Assembly: GCA_964057225.1 (NCBI GenBank)
Contig: OZ059899.1
Location: 18,112,501-18,176,500 of the forward strand
Source: Auanema rhodensis
Lineage: Eukaryota > Nematoda > Chromadorea > Rhabditida > Rhabditidae
Reading direction: 5' to 3'
DNA: 64,000 bases
Shown: in pieces, positions 39,201 to 52,107 of the stretch
Layout of the letters: every line of letters starts with the position of its first letter
Numbering within the stretch: the stretch's first letter is position 1
The notes under the pieces: model-generated
Databases searched by the model: none
Told to the model about the DNA's origin: nothing
Seen by the model: only the letters and a program-made list of their open reading frames with translations
Position numbers and translations under genes: made by a program

Positions 39201-40854
39201 TATTAGTCTAAAAACAATTTTTTACTGATATTGGTGCATGGTAACCATGATTTTGAAATTTACGTGAACTTTAATTTATGCTAATTAAACGTACACGTGA
39301 TGTGCACTTGGTATGTAACTCGCTTCACGTGAAAGATAAAGAGATGCGGTTTTTAAAATTAGATTCCCCATGTCCATATTAGTCTAAAAACAATTTTTTA
39401 CTGATATTGGTGCATGGTAACCATGATTTTGAAATTTACGTGAACTTTAATTTATGCTAATTAAACGTACACGTGGTGTGCACTCGGTATGTAACTCGCT
39501 TCACGTGAAAGATAAAGAGATGCGGTTTTCAAAATTAGATTCCCCATGTCCATATTAGTCTAAAAACAAATTTTTATTGATATTGGTGCATGGTAACCAT
39601 AACTTTGAAATTTACGTGAACTTTAATTTATGCTAATTAAACGTACACGTGGTGTGCACTCGGTATGTAACTCGCTTCACGTGAAAGATAAAGAGATGCG
39701 GTTTTCAAAATTAGATTCCCCATGTCCATATTAGTCTAAAAACAAATTTTTATTGATATTGGTGCATGGTAACCATGACTTTGAAATTTACGTGAACTTT
39801 AATTTATGCTACATAAATGTACACGTGATGTGCACTTGGTATGTAACTCGCTTCACATGAAAGATAAAAAGATGCGGTTTTTAAAATTAGATTCCCCATG
39901 TCCATATTAGTCTAAAAACAAATTTTTATTGATATTGGTGCATGGTAACCATGATTTTGAAATTTACGTGAACTTTAATTTATGCTAGTTAAACGTACAC
40001 GTGGTGTGCACTCGGTATGTAACTCGCTTCACGTGAAAGATAAAGAGATGCGGTTTTCAAAATTAGATTCCCCATGTCCATATTAGTCTAAAAACAAATT
40101 TTTTTTGATATTGGTGCATGGTAACCATGATTTTGAAATTTACGTGAACTTTAATTTATGCTAATTAAATGTACACGTGGTGTGCACTCGGTATGTAACT
40201 CGCTTCACGTGAAAGATAAAGAGATGCGGTTTTTAAAATTAGATTTCCCATGTCCATATTAGTCTAAAAACAGAATTTTATTGATATTGGTGCATGGTAA
40301 CCATGACTTTGAAATTTACGTGAACTTTAATTTATGCTACATAAATGTACACGTGATGTGCACTTGGTATGTAACTCGCTTCACGTGAAAGATAAAAAGA
40401 TGCGGTTTTTAAAATTAGATTCCCCATGTCCATATTAGTCTAAAAACAATTTTTCACTGATATTGGTGCATGGTAACCATGACTTTGAAATTTACGTGAA
40501 CTTTAATTTATGCTAATTAAACGTACACGTGGTGTGCACTCGGTATGTAACTCGCTTCACGTGTAAGATAAAGAGATGCGGTTTTCAAAATTAGATTCCC
40601 CATGTCCATATTAGTCTAAAAACAAATTTTTATTGATATTGGTGCATGGTAACCATGACTTTGAAATTTACGTGAACTTTAATTTATGCTACATAAATGT
40701 ACACGTGATGTGCACTTGGTATGTAACTCGCTTCACGTGAAAGATAAAAAGATGCGGTTTTTAAAATTAGATTCCCCATGTCCATATTAGTCTAAAAACA
40801 ATTTTTTATTGATATTGGTGCATGGTAACCATGACTTTGAAATTTACGTGAACT

Positions 40855-43800
40855 TTAATTTATGCTAATTAAACGTACACGTGGTGTGCACTCGGTATGT
40901 AACTCGCTTCACGTGAAAGATAAAGAGATGCGGTTTTCAAAATTAGATTCCCCATGTCCATATTAGTCTAAAAACAAATTTTTATTGATATTGGTGCATG
41001 GTAACCATGACTTTGAAATTTACGTGAACTTTAATTTATGCTAATTAAACGTACACGTGGTGTGCACTCGGTATGTAACTCGCTTCACGTGTAAGATAAA
41101 GAGATGCAGTTATCAAAATTAGATTCCCCATGTCCATATTAGTCTAAAAACAAATTTTTATTGATATTGGTGCATGGTAACCATGATTTTGAAATTTACG
41201 TGAACTTTAATTTATGCTGATTAAATGTACACGTGGTGTGCACTCGGTATGTAACTCGCTTCACGTGAAAGATAAAGAGATGCAGTTATCAAAATTAGAT
41301 TCCCCATGTCCATATTAGTCTAAAAACAAATTTTTATTGATATTGGTGCATGGTAACCATGACTTTGAAATTTACGTGAACTTTAATTTATGCTAATTAA
41401 ACGTACACGTGTTGTGCACTCGGTATGTAACTCGCTTCACGTGGAAGATAAAAAGATGCGGTTTTCAAAATTAGATTCCCCATGTCCATATTAGTCTAAA
41501 AACAATTTTTTACTGATATTGGTGCATGGTAACCATGATTTTGAAATTTACGTGAACTTTAATTTATGCTAATTAAACGTACACGTGATGTGCACTTGGT
41601 ATGTAACTCGCTTCACGTAAAAGATAAAGAGATGCGGTTTTTAAAATTAGATTCCCCATGTCCATATTAGTCTAAAAACAATTTTTTACTGATATTGGTG
41701 CATGGTAACCATGATTTTGAAATTTACGTGAACTTTAATTTATGCTAATTAAACGTACACGTGGTGTGCACTCGGTATGTAACTCGCTTCACGTGAAAGA
41801 TAAAGAGATGCGGTTTTCAAAATTAGATTCCCCATGTCCATATTAGTCTAAAAACAATTTTTTACTGATATTGGTGCATGGTAACCATGACTTTGAAATT
41901 TACGTGAACTTTTATTTATGCTAATTAAACGTACACGTGGTGTGCACTCGGTATGTAACTCGCTTCACGTGAAAGATAAAGAGATGCGGTTTTTAAAATT
42001 AGATTCCCCATGTCCATATTAGTCTAAAAACAATTTTTTACTGATATTGGTGCATGGTAACCATGATTTTGAAATTTACGTGAACTTTAATTTATGCTAA
42101 TTAAACGTACACGTGGTGTGCACTCGGTATGTAACTCGCTTCACGTGTAAGATAAAGAGATGCGGTTTTCAAAATTAGATTCCCCATGTCCATATTAGTC
42201 TAAAAACAAATTTTTATTGATATTGGTGCATGGTAACCATGACTTTGAAATTTACGTGAACTTTAATTTATGCTAATTAAACGTACACGTGGTGTGCACT
42301 CGGTATGTAACTCGCTTCACGTGTAAGATAAAGAGATGCGGTTTTCAAAATTAGATTCCCCATGTCCATATTAGTCTAAAAACAAATTTTTATTGATATT
42401 GGTGCATGGTAACCATGATTTTGAAATTTACGTGAACTTTAATTCATGCTAATTAAATGTACACGTGGTGTGGACTCGGTATGTAACTCGCTTCACGTGA
42501 AAGATAAAGAGATGCAGTTATCAAAATTAGATTCCCCATGTCCATATTAGTCTAAAAACAATTTTTTACTGATATTGGTGCATGGTAACCATGATTTTGA
42601 AATTTACGTGAACTTTAATTTATGCTAATTAAACGTACACGTGATGTGCACTTGGTATGTAACTCGCTTCACGTGAAAGATAAAGAGATGCGGTTTTTAA
42701 AATTAGATTCCCCATGTCCATATTAGTCTAAAAACAATTTTTTACTGATATTGGTGCATGGTAACCATGATTTTGAAATTTACGTGAACTTTAATTTATG
42801 CTAATCAAACGTACACGTGGTGTGCACTCGGTATGTAACTCGCTTCACGTGAAAGATAAAGAGATGCGGTTTTCAAAATTAGATTCCCCATGTCCATATT
42901 AGTCTAAAAACAAATTTTTATTGATATTGGTGCATGGTAACCATGACTTTGAATTTTACGTGAACTTTAATTCATGCTAATTAAACGTACACGTGGTGTG
43001 CACTCGGTATGTAACTCGCTTCACGTGAAAGATAAAGAGATGCGGTTTTCAAAATTAGATTCCCCATGTCCATATTAGTCTAAAAACAAAATTTTATTGA
43101 TATTGGTGCATGGTAACCATGACTTTGAAATTTACGTGAACTTTAATTTATGCTACATAAATGTACACGTGGTGTGGACTCGGTATGTAACTCGCTTCAC
43201 GTGAAAGATAAAGAGATGCAGTTATCAAAATTAGATTCCCCATGTCCATATTAGTCTAAAAACAATTTTTTACTGATATTGGTGCATGGTAACCATGATT
43301 TTGAAATTTACGTGAACTTTAATTTATGCTAATTAAACGTACACGTGATGTGCACTTGGTATGTAACTCGCTTCACGTGAAAGATAAAGAGATGCGGTTT
43401 TTAAAATTAGATTCCCCATGTCCATATTAGTCTAAAAACAATTTTTTACTGATATTGGTGCATGGTAACCATGATTTTGAAATTTACGTGAACTTTAATT
43501 TATGCTAATCAAACGTACACGTGGTGTGCACTCGGTATGTAACTCGCTTCACGTGAAAGATAAAGAGATGCGGTTTTCAAAATTAGATTCCCCATGTCCA
43601 TATTAGTCTAAAAACAAATTTTTATTGATATTGGTGCATGGTAACCATGACTTTGAATTTTACGTGAACTTTAATTCATGCTAATTAAACGTACACGTGG
43701 TGTGCACTCGGTATGTAACTCGCTTCACGTGAAAGATAAAGAGATGCGGTTTTCAAAATTAGATTCCCCATGTCCATATTAGTCTAAAAACAAAATTTTA

Positions 43801-44480
43801 TTGATATTGGTGCATGGTAACCATGACTTTGAAATTTACGTGAACTTTAATTTATGCTACATAAATGTACACGTGATGTGCACTTGGTATGTAACTCGCT
43901 TCACGTGAAAGATAAAAAGATGCGGTTTTTAAAATTAGATTCCCCATGTCCATATTAGTCTAAAAACAATTTTTTACTGATATTGGTGCATGGTAACCAT
44001 GACTTTGAAATTTACGTGAATTTTAATTTATGCTAATTAAACGTACACGTGGTGTGCACTCGGTATGTAACTCGCTTCACGTGTAAGATAAAGAGATGCG
44101 GTTTTCAAAATTAGATTCCCCATGTCCATATTAGTCTAAAAACAAATTTTTATTGATATTGGTGCATGGTAACCATGATTTTGAAATTTACGTGAACTTT
44201 AATTTATGCTGATTAAATGTACACGTGGTGTGCACTCGGTATGTAACTCGCTTCACGTGAAAGATAAAGAGATGCAGTTATCAAAATTAGATTCCCCATG
44301 TCCATATTAGTCTAAAAACAAATTTTTATTGATATTGGTGCATGGTAACCATGACTTTGAAATTTACGTGAACTTTAATTTATGCTAATTAAACGTACAC
44401 GTGTTGTGCACTCGGTATGTAACTCGCTTCACGTGGAAGATAAAAAGATGCGGTTTTCAAAATTAGATTCCCCATGTCCA
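40855..44480. repeat. Copy of the 35.58-39.20 kb block (+5280 bp)
   Basis: It aligns line for line with 35575-39200. Upstream of 40855 the two diverge (X-type monomer here, D-type there). Downstream of about 44480 this copy switches directly to sequence matching 37.62 kb, whereas the first copy goes on to B, D and ordinary monomers. The 44.48-kb point is therefore a recombination junction that fuses two overlapping parts of the same ancestral region. Confidence 0.87.
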
Positions 44481-44489
44481 TATTAGTCT

Positions 44490-47400
44490 AAAAACAAATT
44501 TTTATTGATATTGGTGCATGGTAACCATGACTTTGAATTTTACGTGAACTTTAATTCATGCTAATTAAACGTACACGTGGTGTGCACTCGGTATGTAACT
44601 CGCTTCACGTGAAAGATAAAGAGATGCGGTTTTCAAAATTAGATTCCCCATGTCCATATTAGTCTAAAAACAAAATTTTATTGATATTGGTGCATGGTAA
44701 CCATGACTTTGAAATTTACGTGAACTTTAATTTATGCTACATAAATGTACACGTGGTGTGGACTCGGTATGTAACTCGCTTCACGTGAAAGATAAAGAGA
44801 TGCAGTTATCAAAATTAGATTCCCCATGTCCATATTAGTCTAAAAACAATTTTTTACTGATATTGGTGCATGGTAACCATGATTTTGAAATTTACGTGAA
44901 CTTTAATTTATGCTAATTAAACGTACACGTGATGTGCACTTGGTATGTAACTCGCTTCACGTGAAAGATAAAGAGATGCGGTTTTTAAAATTAGATTCCC
45001 CATGTCCATATTAGTCTAAAAACAATTTTTTACTGATGTTGGTGCATGGTAACCATGATTTTGAAATTTACGTGAACTTTAATTTATGCTAATCAAACGT
45101 ACACGTGGTGTGCACTCGGTATGTAACTCGCTTCACGTGAAAGATAAAGAGATGCGGTTTTCAAAATTAGATTCCCCATGTCCATATTAGTCTAAAAACA
45201 AATTTTTATTGATATTGGTGCATGGTAACCATGACTTTGAATTTTACGTGAACTTTAATTCATGCTAATTAAACGTACACGTGGTGTGCACTCGGTATGT
45301 AACTCGCTTCACGTGAAAGATAAAGAGATGCGGTTTTCAAAATTAGATTCCCCATGTCCATATTAGTCTAAAAACAAAATTTTATTGATATTGGTGCATG
45401 GTAACCATGACTTTGAAATTTACGTGAACTTTAATTTATGCTACATAAATGTACACGTGATGTGCACTTGGTATGTAACTCGCTTCACGTGAAAGATAAA
45501 AAGATGCGGTTTTTAAAATTAGATTCCCCATGTCCATATTAGTCTAAAAACAATTTTTTACTGATATTGGTGCATGGTAACCATGACTTTGAAATTTACG
45601 TGAATTTTAATTTATGCTAATTAAACGTACACGTGGTGTGCACTCGGTATGTAACTCGCTTCACGTGTAAGATAAAGAGATGCGGTTTTCAAAATTAGAT
45701 TCCCCATGTCCATATTAGTCTAAAAACAAATTTTTATTGATATTGGTGCATGGTAACCATGATTTTGAAATTTACGTGAACTTTAATTTATGCTGATTAA
45801 ATGTACACGTGGTGTGCACTCGGTATGTAACTCGCTTCACGTGAAAGATAAAGAGATGCAGTTATCAAAATTAGATTCCCCATGTCCATATTAGTCTAAA
45901 AACAAATTTTTATTGATATTGGTGCATGGTAACCATGACTTTGAAATTTACGTGAACTTTAATTTATGCTAATTAAACGTACACGTGTTGTGCACTCGGT
46001 ATGTAACTCGCTTCACGTGGAAGATAAAAAGATGCGGTTTTCAAAATTAGATTCCCCATGTCCATATTAGTCTAAAAACAATTTTTTACTGATATTGGTG
46101 CATGGTAACCATGATTTTGAAATTTACGTGAACTTTAATTTATGCTAATTAAACGTACACGTGATGTGCACTTGGTATGTAACTCGCTTCACGTGAAAGA
46201 TAAAGAGATGCGGTTTTTAAAATTAGATTCCCCATGTCCATATTAGTCTAAAAACAATTTTTTACTGATATTGGTGCATGGTAACCATGATTTTGAAATT
46301 TACGTGAACTTTAATTTATGCTAATTAAACGTACACGTGGTGTGCACTCGGTATGTAACTCGCTTCACGTGAAAGATAAAGAGATGCGGTTTTCAAAATT
46401 AGATTCCCCATGTCCATATTAGTCTAAAAACAAATTTTTATTGATATTGGTGCATGGTAACCATAACTTTGAAATTTACGTGAACTTTAATTTATGCTAA
46501 TTAAACGTACACGTGGTGTGCACTCGGTATGTAACTCGCTTCACGTGAAAGATAAAGAGATGCGGTTTTCAAAATTAGATTCCCCATGTCCATATTAGTC
46601 TAAAAACAAATTTTTATTGATATTGGTGCATGGTAACCATGACTTTGAAATTTACGTGAACTTTAATTTATGCTACATAAATGTACACGTGATGTGCACT
46701 TGGTATGTAACTCGCTTCACATGAAAGATAAAAAGATGCGGTTTTTAAAATTAGATTCCCCATGTCCATATTAGTCTAAAAACAAATTTTTATTGATATT
46801 GGTGCATGGTAACCATGATTTTGAAATTTACGTGAACTTTAATTTATGCTAGTTAAACGTACACGTGGTGTGCACTCGGTATGTAACTCGCTTCACGTGA
46901 AAGATAAAGAGATGCGGTTTTCAAAATTAGATTCCCCATGTCCATATTAGTCTAAAAACAAATTTTTTTTGATATTGGTGCATGGTAACCATGATTTTGA
47001 AATTTACGTGAACTTTAATTTATGCTAATTAAATGTACACGTGGTGTGCACTCGGTATGTAACTCGCTTCACGTGAAAGATAAAGAGATGCGGTTTTTAA
47101 AATTAGATTTCCCATGTCCATATTAGTCTAAAAACAGAATTTTATTGATATTGGTGCATGGTAACCATGACTTTGAAATTTACGTGAACTTTAATTTATG
47201 CTACATAAATGTACACGTGATGTGCACTTGGTATGTAACTCGCTTCACGTGAAAGATAAAAAGATGCGGTTTTTAAAATTAGATTCCCCATGTCCATATT
47301 AGTCTAAAAACAATTTTTCACTGATATTGGTGCATGGTAACCATGACTTTGAAATTTACGTGAACTTTAATTTATGCTAATTAAACGTACACGTGGTGTG

Positions 47401-47904
47401 CACTCGGTATGTAACTCGCTTCACGTGTAAGATAAAGAGATGCGGTTTTCAAAATTAGATTCCCCATGTCCATATTAGTCTAAAAACAAATTTTTATTGA
47501 TATTGGTGCATGGTAACCATGACTTTGAAATTTACGTGAACTTTAATTTATGCTACATAAATGTACACGTGATGTGCACTTGGTATGTAACTCGCTTCAC
47601 GTGAAAGATAAAAAGATGCGGTTTTTAAAATTAGATTCCCCATGTCCATATTAGTCTAAAAACAATTTTTTATTGATATTGGTGCATGGTAACCATGACT
47701 TTGAAATTTACGTGAACTTTAATTTATGCTAATTAAACGTACACGTGGTGTGCACTCGGTATGTAACTCGCTTCACGTGAAAGATAAAGAGATGCGGTTT
47801 TCAAAATTAGATTCCCCATGTCCATATTAGTCTAAAAACAAATTTTTATTGATATTGGTGCATGGTAACCATGACTTTGAAATTTACGTGAACTTTAATT
47901 TATG
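44490..47904. repeat. Copy of the 37.63-41.04 kb block (+6864 bp, 39 monomers)
   Basis: It matches 37626-41040 at a constant offset of 6864 nt. Shared rare markers are accataac (39601 and 46465), cacatgaaag (about 39855 and 46719), ctagttaaac (about 39985 and 46849), agatttccc with cagaatttt (about 40244/40272 and 47108/47136) and caatttttcactg (about 40448 and 47312). A private change, actgatgttgg, lies near 45038. The match ends at 41041/47905, where one copy has ctaattaaac and the other ctacataaatg. Confidence 0.88.
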
Positions 47905-48939
47905 CTACATAAATGTACACGTGATGTGCACTTGGTATGTAACTCGCTTCACGTGAAAGATAAAAAGATGCGGTTTTTAAAATTAGATTCCCCATGTCCA
48001 TATTAGTCTAAAAACGAATTTTTATTGATATTGGTGCATGGTAACCATGATTTTGAAATTTACGTGAACTTTAATTTATGCTAGTTAAACGTACACGTGG
48101 TGTGCACTCGGTATGTAACTCGCTTCACGTGAAAGATAAAGAGATGCGGTTTTCAAAATTAGATTCCCCATGTCCATATTAGTCTAAAAACAAATTTTTT
48201 TTGATATTGGTGCATGGTAACCATGATTTTGAAATTTACGTGAACTTTAATTTATGCTAATTAAATGTACACGTGGTGTGCACTCGGTATGTAACTCGCT
48301 TCACGTGAAAGATAAAGAGATGCGGTTTTTAAAATTAGATTCCCCATGTCCATATTAGTCTAAAAACAGAATTTTATTGATATTGGTGCATGGTAACCAT
48401 GACTTTGAAATTTACGTGAACTTTAATTTATGCTACATAAATGTACACGTGATGTGCACTTGGTATGTAACTCGCTTCACGTGAAAGATAAAAAGATGCG
48501 GTTTTTAAAATTAGATTCCCCATGTCCATATTAGTCTAAAAACAATTTTTTACTGATATTGGTGCATGGTAACCATGACTTTGAAATTTACGTGAACTTT
48601 AATTTATGCTAATTAAACGTACACGTGGTGTGCACTCGGTATGTAACTCGCTTCACGTGTAAGATAAAGAGATGCGGTTTTCAAAATTAGATTCCCCATG
48701 TCCATATTAGTCTAAAAACAAATTTTTTTTGATATTGGTGCATGGTAACCATGATTTTGAAATTTACGTGAACTTTAATTTATGCTAATTAAATGTACAC
48801 GTGGTGTGCACTCGGTATGTAACTCGCTTCACGTGAAAGATAAAGAGATGCGGTTTTTAAAATTAGATTCCCCATGTCCATATTAGTCTAAAAACAAAAT
48901 TTTATTGATATTGGTGCATGGTAACCATGACTTTGAAAT
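46652..48939. repeat. 7-monomer offset duplication carrying ctagtt and cagaatttt markers
   Basis: X at 46652 and X at 47884 are 1232 nt apart. Each is followed by a monomer with ctagttaaac, an aaatg monomer with cagaatttt, another X and an E. The first unit carries cacatg and agatttccc changes that the second lacks. The second has acgaattttt near 48016. This extends the 6864-bp duplication with a further, shorter event. Confidence 0.78.
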
Positions 48940-51900
48940 TTACGTGAACTTTAATTTATGCTACATAAATGTACACGTGATGTGCACTTGGTATGTAACT
49001 CGCTTCACGTGAAAGATAAAAAGATGCGGTTTTTAAAATTAGATTCCCCATGTCCATATTAGTCTAAAAACAAATTTTTATTGATATTGGTGCATGGTAA
49101 CCATGACTTTGAAATTTACGTGAACTTTAATTTATGCTAATTAAACGTACACGTGTTGTGCACTCGGTATGTAACTCGCTTCACGTGGAAGATAAAAAGA
49201 TGCGGTTTTCAAAATTAGATTCTTCATGTCCATATTAGTCTAAAAACAATTTTTTACTGATATTGGTGCATGGTAACCATGATTTTGAAATTTACGTGAA
49301 CTTTAATTTATGCTAATTAAACGTACACGTGATGTGCACTTGGTATGTAACTCGCTTCACGTGAAAGATAAAGAGATGCGGTTTTTAAAATTAGATTCCC
49401 CATGTCCATATTAGTCTAAAAACAATTTTTTACTGATATTGGTGCATGGTAACCATGATTTTGAAATTTACGTGAACTTTAATTTATGCTAATTAAACGT
49501 ACACGTGGTGTGCACTCGGTATGTAACTCGCTTCACGTGAAAGATAAAGAGATGCGGTTTTCAAAATTAGATTCCCCATGTCCATATTAGTCTAAAAACA
49601 AATTTTTATTGATATTGGTGCATGGTAACCATGACTTTGAAATTTACGTGAACTTTAATTTATGCTAATTAAACGTACACGTGGTGTGCACTCGGTATGT
49701 AACTCGCTTCACGTGAAAGATAAAGAGATGCGGTTTTCAAAATTAGATTCCCCATGTCCATATTAGTCTAAAAACAAATTTTTATTGATATTGGTGCATG
49801 GTAACCATGACTTTGAAATTTACGTGAACTTTAATTTATGCTAATTAAACGTACACGTGGTGTGCACTCGGTATGTAACTCGCTTCACGTGAAAGATAAA
49901 GAGATGCGGTTTTCAAAATTAGATTCCTCATGTCCATATTAGTCTAAAAACAAATTTTTTTTGATATTGGTGCATGGTAACCATGATTTTGAAATTTACG
50001 TGAACTTTAATTTATGCTAATTAAATGTACACGTGGTGTGCACTCGGTATGTAACTCGCTTCACGTGAAAGATAAAGAGATGCGGTTTTCAAAATTAGAT
50101 TCCCCGTGTCCATATTAGTCTAAAAACAAATTTTTATTGATATTGGTGCATGGTAACCATGACTTTGAAATTTACGTGAACTTTAATTTATGCTAATTAA
50201 ACGTACACGTGATGTGCACTTGGTATGTAACTCGCTTCACGTGAAAGATAAAGAGATGCGGTTTTTAAAATTAGATTCCCCATGTCCATATTAGTCTAAA
50301 AACAATTTTTTACTGATATTGGTGCATGGTAACCATGACTTTGAAATTTACGTGAACTTTTATTTATGCTAATTAAACGTACACGTGGTGTGCACTCGGT
50401 ATGTAACTCGCTTCACGTGAAAGATAAAGAGATGCGGTTTTTAAAATTAGATTCCCCATGTCCATATTAGTCTAAAAACAATTTTTTACTGATATTGGTG
50501 CATGGTAACCATGATTTTGAAATTTACGTGAACTTTAATTTATGCTAATTAAACGTACACGTGGTGTGCACTCGGTATGTAACTCGCTTCACGTGAAAGA
50601 TAAAGAGATGCGGTTTTCAAAATTAGATTCCCCATGTCCATATTAGTCTAAAAACAAATTTTTATTGATATTGGTGCATGGTAACCATGACTTTGAAATT
50701 TACGTGAACTTTAATTTATGCTAATTAAACGTACACGTGGTGTGCACTCGGTATGTAACTCGCTTCACGTGAAAGATAAAGAGATGCGGTTTTCAAAATT
50801 AGATTCCCCATGTCCATATTAGTCTAAAAACAAATTTTTTTTGATATTGGTGCATGGTAACCATGATTTTGAAATTTACGTGAACTTTAATTTATGCTAA
50901 TTAAATGTACACGTGGTGTGCACTCGGTATGTAACTCGCTTCACGTGAAAGATAAAGAGATGCGGTTTTTAAAATTAGATTCCCCGTGTCCATATTAGTC
51001 TAAAAACAAATTTTTATTGATATTGGTGCATGGTAACCATGACTTTGAAATTTACGTGAACTTTAATTTATGCTAATTAAACGTACACGTGATGTGCACT
51101 TGGTATGTAACTCGCTTCACGTGAAAGATAAAGAGATGCGGTTTTTAAAATTAGATTCCCCATGTCCATATTAGTCTAAAAACAATTTTTTACTGATATT
51201 GGTGCATGGTAACCATGACTTTGAAATTTACGTGAACTTTTATTTATGCTAATTAAACGTACACGTGGTGTGCACTCGGTATGTAACTCGCTTCACGTGA
51301 AAGATAAAGAGATGCGGTTTTTAAAATTAGATTCCCCATGTCCATATTAGTCTAAAAACAATTTTTTACTGATATTGGTGCATGGTAACCATGATTTTGA
51401 AATTTACGTGAACTTTAATTTATGCTAATTAAACGTACACGTGGTGTGCACTCGGTATGTAACTCGCTTCACGTGAAAGATAAAGAGATGCGGTTTTCAA
51501 AATTAGATTCCCCATGTCCATATTAGTCTAAAAACAAATTTTTATTGATATTGGTGCATGGTAACCATGACTTTGAAATTTACGTGAACTTTAAATTATG
51601 CTAATTAAATGTACACGTGGTGTGCACTCGGTATGTAACTCGCTTCACGTGAAAGATAAAGAGATGCGGTTATCAAAATTAGATTTCCCATGTCCATATT
51701 AGTCTAAAAACAATTTTTTACTGATATTGGTGCATGGTAACCATGACTTTGAAATTTACGTGAACTTTTATTTATGCTAATTAAACGTACACGTGGTGTG
51801 CACTTGGTATGTAACTCGCTTCACGTGAAAGATAAAGAGATGCGGTTTTTAAAATTAGATTCCCCATGTCCATATTAGTCTAAAAACAATTTTTTACTGA

Positions 51901-52107
51901 TATTGGTGCATGGTAACCATGATTTTGAAATTTACGTGAACTTTAATTTATGCTAATCAAACGTACACGTGGTGTGCTCTCGGTATGTAACTCGCTTCAC
52001 GTGAAAGATAAAGAGATGCGGTTTTCAAAATTAGATTCCCCATGTCCATATTAGTCTAAAAACAAATTTTTATTGATATTGGTGCATGGTAACCATGACT
52101 TTGAAAT
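48940..52107. repeat. Satellite segment with 5-mer offset copies
   Basis: It begins with X and then G (about 49116, carrying gattcttcatg), B, and D monomers including one with gattcctcatg near 49927. The ccccgtgtcc variant occurs at 50105 and 50985, 880 nt (5 monomers) apart, within the order aaatg monomer, B-like, aacttttatttatg monomer, D, D. A monomer with ggttatc plus agatttccc appears near 51670, and the last K (gtgctctcgg) of the window lies near 51977. No non-satellite sequence is present. Confidence 0.75.
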
